8,504 bases of DNA, taken from positions 2,092 through 10,595 of the forward strand of contig MGIZ01000009.1 in assembly GCA_001794015.1 (NCBI GenBank), given 5' to 3'. Source of the stretch: Candidatus Yanofskybacteria bacterium RIFCSPHIGHO2_01_FULL_39_8b (lineage in GTDB: Bacteria > Patescibacteriota > Minisyncoccia > 2-02-FULL-40-12 > GWA2-44-9). Made by a program: the position numbers and the translations under genes. Of this stretch, positions 6,726-8,504 are shown one piece after another (the first letter of the stretch is position 1; each line of letters starts with the position of its first letter). The notes beneath the pieces were generated by a model. It did not search any database and was not told the DNA's origin. It saw nothing but the letters and a program-made list of their open reading frames with translations.

Positions 6726-7463
6726 ATGAGAGATATTTACAAATATTGGAGTGAAGATATTGTGCTTGATAAATACGGCAAAATTCGCCGCTGGGAGGAA
6801 CGTTTTAAATCAGAAAGATATTTTTTTGAAAAAGTTTTTAAGCCCGGTATGTCGGTGCTGGATGTTGGCTGCGCCACCGGTGAACTCTATCATGGCCTAA
6901 AAGAAAAATTTTCTCAAGTTAATTATACTGGAATTGACGTGGCAGATAATTTAATCAAAAAAGCTCGGCAATGGACCGACCAAGCGGAGTTTATTGTGGG
7001 CAATATTTTGGCCGGAAATGTGTTAGGCAATAAAGAGTTTGACATTACGACAGCCACTGGAGTTTTTCAGCATGAGCCTAAAAGCCGAGAGTTGCTGGAT
7101 AAAATGCTTGAGCATACAAAAGATGGAGGATATGCCATTTTTGATTTAAAAGTGTTTCATACCCATGAAACTTTAAATGATATTAATCTATCTTATTGCG
7201 ATCATCCTGACCCGCTGTATTTTATCGTGTTTAATTTCTCTGATTTGATGGATTGGCTTAATTCTTTAGAAAATGTTTCAGAGATTGAATTCTTCGGCTA
7301 TCATTCAGGAGTAAATAAAAGCGTACGTTTGCCCCAAAGCGTAAAAGAAGAAGTCTGCAGTTCGCATATTTTGCTTAAAAAAGGTAAACATAAAATCGGT
7401 GGAAAACCTAAAGTTAATGCCAATTTACCAGAAGAGTTTATAAATAAATATTTTAAGAAGTAA
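6726..7463 (+). CDS. Class I SAM-dependent methyltransferase
   Basis: The 245-residue protein has a Rossmann-type SAM-binding core. Motif I is VLDVGCATGE at 44-53, followed by an acidic residue ending strand 2 at D71 (YTGIDVAD), then FDITTATGVFQHEP at 105-118 for strand 4 and the region after it, and DGGYAIFDLK at 133-142 for strand 5. This is the layout of Methyltransf_11/25-type small-molecule methyltransferases. The N-terminal helix begins MRDIYKYWSED, and the basic tail (KKGKHKIGGKPK, 218-229) is lysine-rich. No membrane segment is seen. In a surface-glycan operon a sugar O- or N-methyltransferase acting on the CMP-sugar or the free nonulosonic acid is the most natural reading, but the substrate is not shown. 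The start lies 2 bases after the GNAT stop without a Shine-Dalgarno. Its TAA stop shares one base with the ATG of the next gene. Confidence 0.85.
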   Translation: MRDIYKYWSEDIVLDKYGKIRRWEERFKSERYFFEKVFKPGMSVLDVGCATGELYHGLKEKFSQVNYTGIDVADNLIKKARQWTDQAEFIVGNILAGNVLGNKEFDITTATGVFQHEPKSRELLDKMLEHTKDGGYAIFDLKVFHTHETLNDINLSYCDHPDPLYFIVFNFSDLMDWLNSLENVSEIEFFGYHSGVNKSVRLPQSVKEEVCSSHILLKKGKHKIGGKPKVNANLPEEFINKYFKK

Positions 7464-8504
7464 TGAAGGTTTACGAGTTTGAAGCCAAGAAAATTTTAGC
7501 TGATTACCAAATTGACACGCCAGCTCAATTAAATTTTTTCGCCAGCAAAGATGACATCAGCAAAAATTTGGAATATCCCGTTATTGCCAAGGTTTTAATC
7601 TTGTCAGGCAAGCGCGGCAAGCGTGGCGGAGTAAAAGAAATTAATTCCTTTGAAGAACTGGTAAGCTTTTACGATGAGGCAAGCGCGGTTTTTGCTTCGG
7701 AAAAACCCCTGGGCATTTTAACTGAAAAAATGGCGCCAGCCGGCGAAGACATTTATTTTTCAATTTCTTATAACAAGACCGGACCGATTCTAGTTATCAA
7801 CCAGTCCGGCGGAGTTGACATTGAGGCTTCTAAGTTAGCTTCAGTTAAAATTCCAATTGATCCGCTGACTAAAAAAATTACCTCTAAGCCAGCAGTTATT
7901 AGTCGGTTCAAACTTAAAGGCTTTACTGATAAAGTTTTAAAATGTTTTTTTGAGCAAGATTGTGAACTTTTAGAAATTAATCCTTTGCGGATTGGCCAAG
8001 ACCGAGCGATTTGTCTTGACGTTAAAATGATTTTAGATGACCGAGCCGGTTTTCGCCACCGGGAAAGGCAGTTAACAAAAACAAACAAAAATTTAACCGA
8101 AAGAGAATTGGTTATGGCTGAAATAAACAGCAACCCCGATTTTAAGGGCTCGCCCTGCCGCTACGTGGAGCTTGACGGCGATGTCGCTTTGCTTTTATCC
8201 GGCGGCGGAGCCAGCTTAATTATTTTTGATGCTTTGGTCAATGGCGGGGCAAAGCCCGGTAATTATTCCGAATACAGCGGCAATCCAACCAAAGAAAAAG
8301 TTGAGGCTTTAACCAGAATAATTCTAAGCAAGCCGAACCAAAAAGGTCTTTTAATCGCTGGCGGAATCGCTAATTTTACTTTAATTGATGAAACCATGGC
8401 CGGTATTGCCAAGGCTTTAGCCGATGTTAAACCAAACTATCCGATTGTGATTCGTCGCGGCGGACCGAATGAAAAAATCGGTAAAAAAATTATAATGGAT
8501 ACGG
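7463..8504 (+). CDS. ATP-citrate lyase / succinyl-CoA synthetase beta-type ATP-grasp subunit, 3'-truncated
   Basis: The frame opens with an ATG sharing one base with the methyltransferase stop and stays open to the window edge (347 residues visible). The N-terminal part is an ATP-grasp domain: IAKVLILSGKRGKRGGV at 41-57 is the nucleotide loop, TEKMAPAGEDIYFSI at 87-101 a central strand pair, and SGGVDIE at 115-121 matches the family. LEINPL (170-175) with LDVKMILDD (185-193) supplies N173 and D186, equivalent to the magnesium ligands of SucC. The second domain resembles the ATP-citrate lyase branch: SGGGAS at 246-251, GNYSEYSGNP at 266-275, GGIANFT at 300-306 and RRGGPN at 331-336. Such enzymes form acyl-CoA from an acid, CoA and ATP; the phosphohistidine lies in the partner alpha subunit, expected just downstream. 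Candidate roles are supplying acetyl-CoA or another acyl-CoA to the BKACE/GNAT genes, or true citrate cleavage. Family call is strong, substrate unknown. Confidence 0.85.
   Translation, partial: MKVYEFEAKKILADYQIDTPAQLNFFASKDDISKNLEYPVIAKVLILSGKRGKRGGVKEINSFEELVSFYDEASAVFASEKPLGILTEKMAPAGEDIYFSISYNKTGPILVINQSGGVDIEASKLASVKIPIDPLTKKITSKPAVISRFKLKGFTDKVLKCFFEQDCELLEINPLRIGQDRAICLDVKMILDDRAGFRHRERQLTKTNKNLTERELVMAEINSNPDFKGSPCRYVELDGDVALLLSGGGASLIIFDALVNGGAKPGNYSEYSGNPTKEKVEALTRIILSKPNQKGLLIAGGIANFTLIDETMAGIAKALADVKPNYPIVIRRGGPNEKIGKKIIMDT

Noticed and set aside
7768..8133. Minus-strand open frame of 121 codons
   Set aside because: It lies wholly within the plus-strand ATP-citrate lyase-like gene, whose family motifs are clear, and its own translation shows no recognisable domain.
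1..8504. tRNA, rRNA, CRISPR arrays, insertion sequences and phage genes
   Set aside because: Nearly every base is coding for the eight genes described; no repeat array, transposase motif or structured RNA signature was seen.

Overview
The window is one uninterrupted plus-strand gene run from a cell-surface carbohydrate locus. It holds eight genes: the first is cut by the left edge, the last by the right edge, and six are complete. Junctions range from a 4-bp overlap to an 8-bp gap, so nothing stays non-coding for more than a few bases and no promoter or terminator is visible. All eight genes probably belong to one operon that extends beyond both edges.

Layout. Bases 1-821 encode the C-terminal part of a GT-B-like polysaccharide biosynthesis protein. 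Bases 825-1754 encode a NodB/CE4-type polysaccharide deacetylase. Next is the core of a nine-carbon 2-keto sugar acid (nonulosonic acid, sialic-acid-like) pathway: NeuB-type synthase (1751-2830), NeuC-type hydrolysing UDP-sugar 2-epimerase (2835-3983) and NeuA-type CMP-sugar synthetase (3992-4705). Four less expected genes follow: a BKACE/DUF849 beta-keto acid cleavage enzyme (4710-5573), a GNAT-type acyltransferase with a long C-terminal half (5575-6723), a class I SAM methyltransferase (6726-7463), and the N-terminal 347 residues of an ATP-citrate lyase/succinyl-CoA synthetase beta-type ATP-grasp subunit (7463-8504).

How the genes may work together. NeuC would release a 2-epimerised N-acyl hexosamine (ManNAc or a diamino equivalent), NeuB would condense it with phosphoenolpyruvate, and NeuA would activate the product as a CMP-sugar for a glycosyltransferase. 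The downstream genes look like a tailoring module. A CoA ligase-type enzyme and a BKACE enzyme can both form CoA thioesters, a GNAT enzyme can move an acyl group from CoA to an amine, and a methyltransferase can add a final cap. My leading hypothesis is that the locus makes an unusually N-acylated, perhaps methylated, sialic-acid-like sugar using a dedicated acyl-CoA supply. This is inference from family chemistry and gene order; the actual acyl group cannot be read from the sequence.

Organism. The sequence is moderately AT-rich, very compact, uses TAA mostly and TGA once as stop, and most starts lack a recognisable Shine-Dalgarno sequence. This fits an uncultivated bacterium, possibly of the Patescibacteria/CPR type, but nothing in the window fixes the taxon, and an archaeal or other bacterial source is not excluded.
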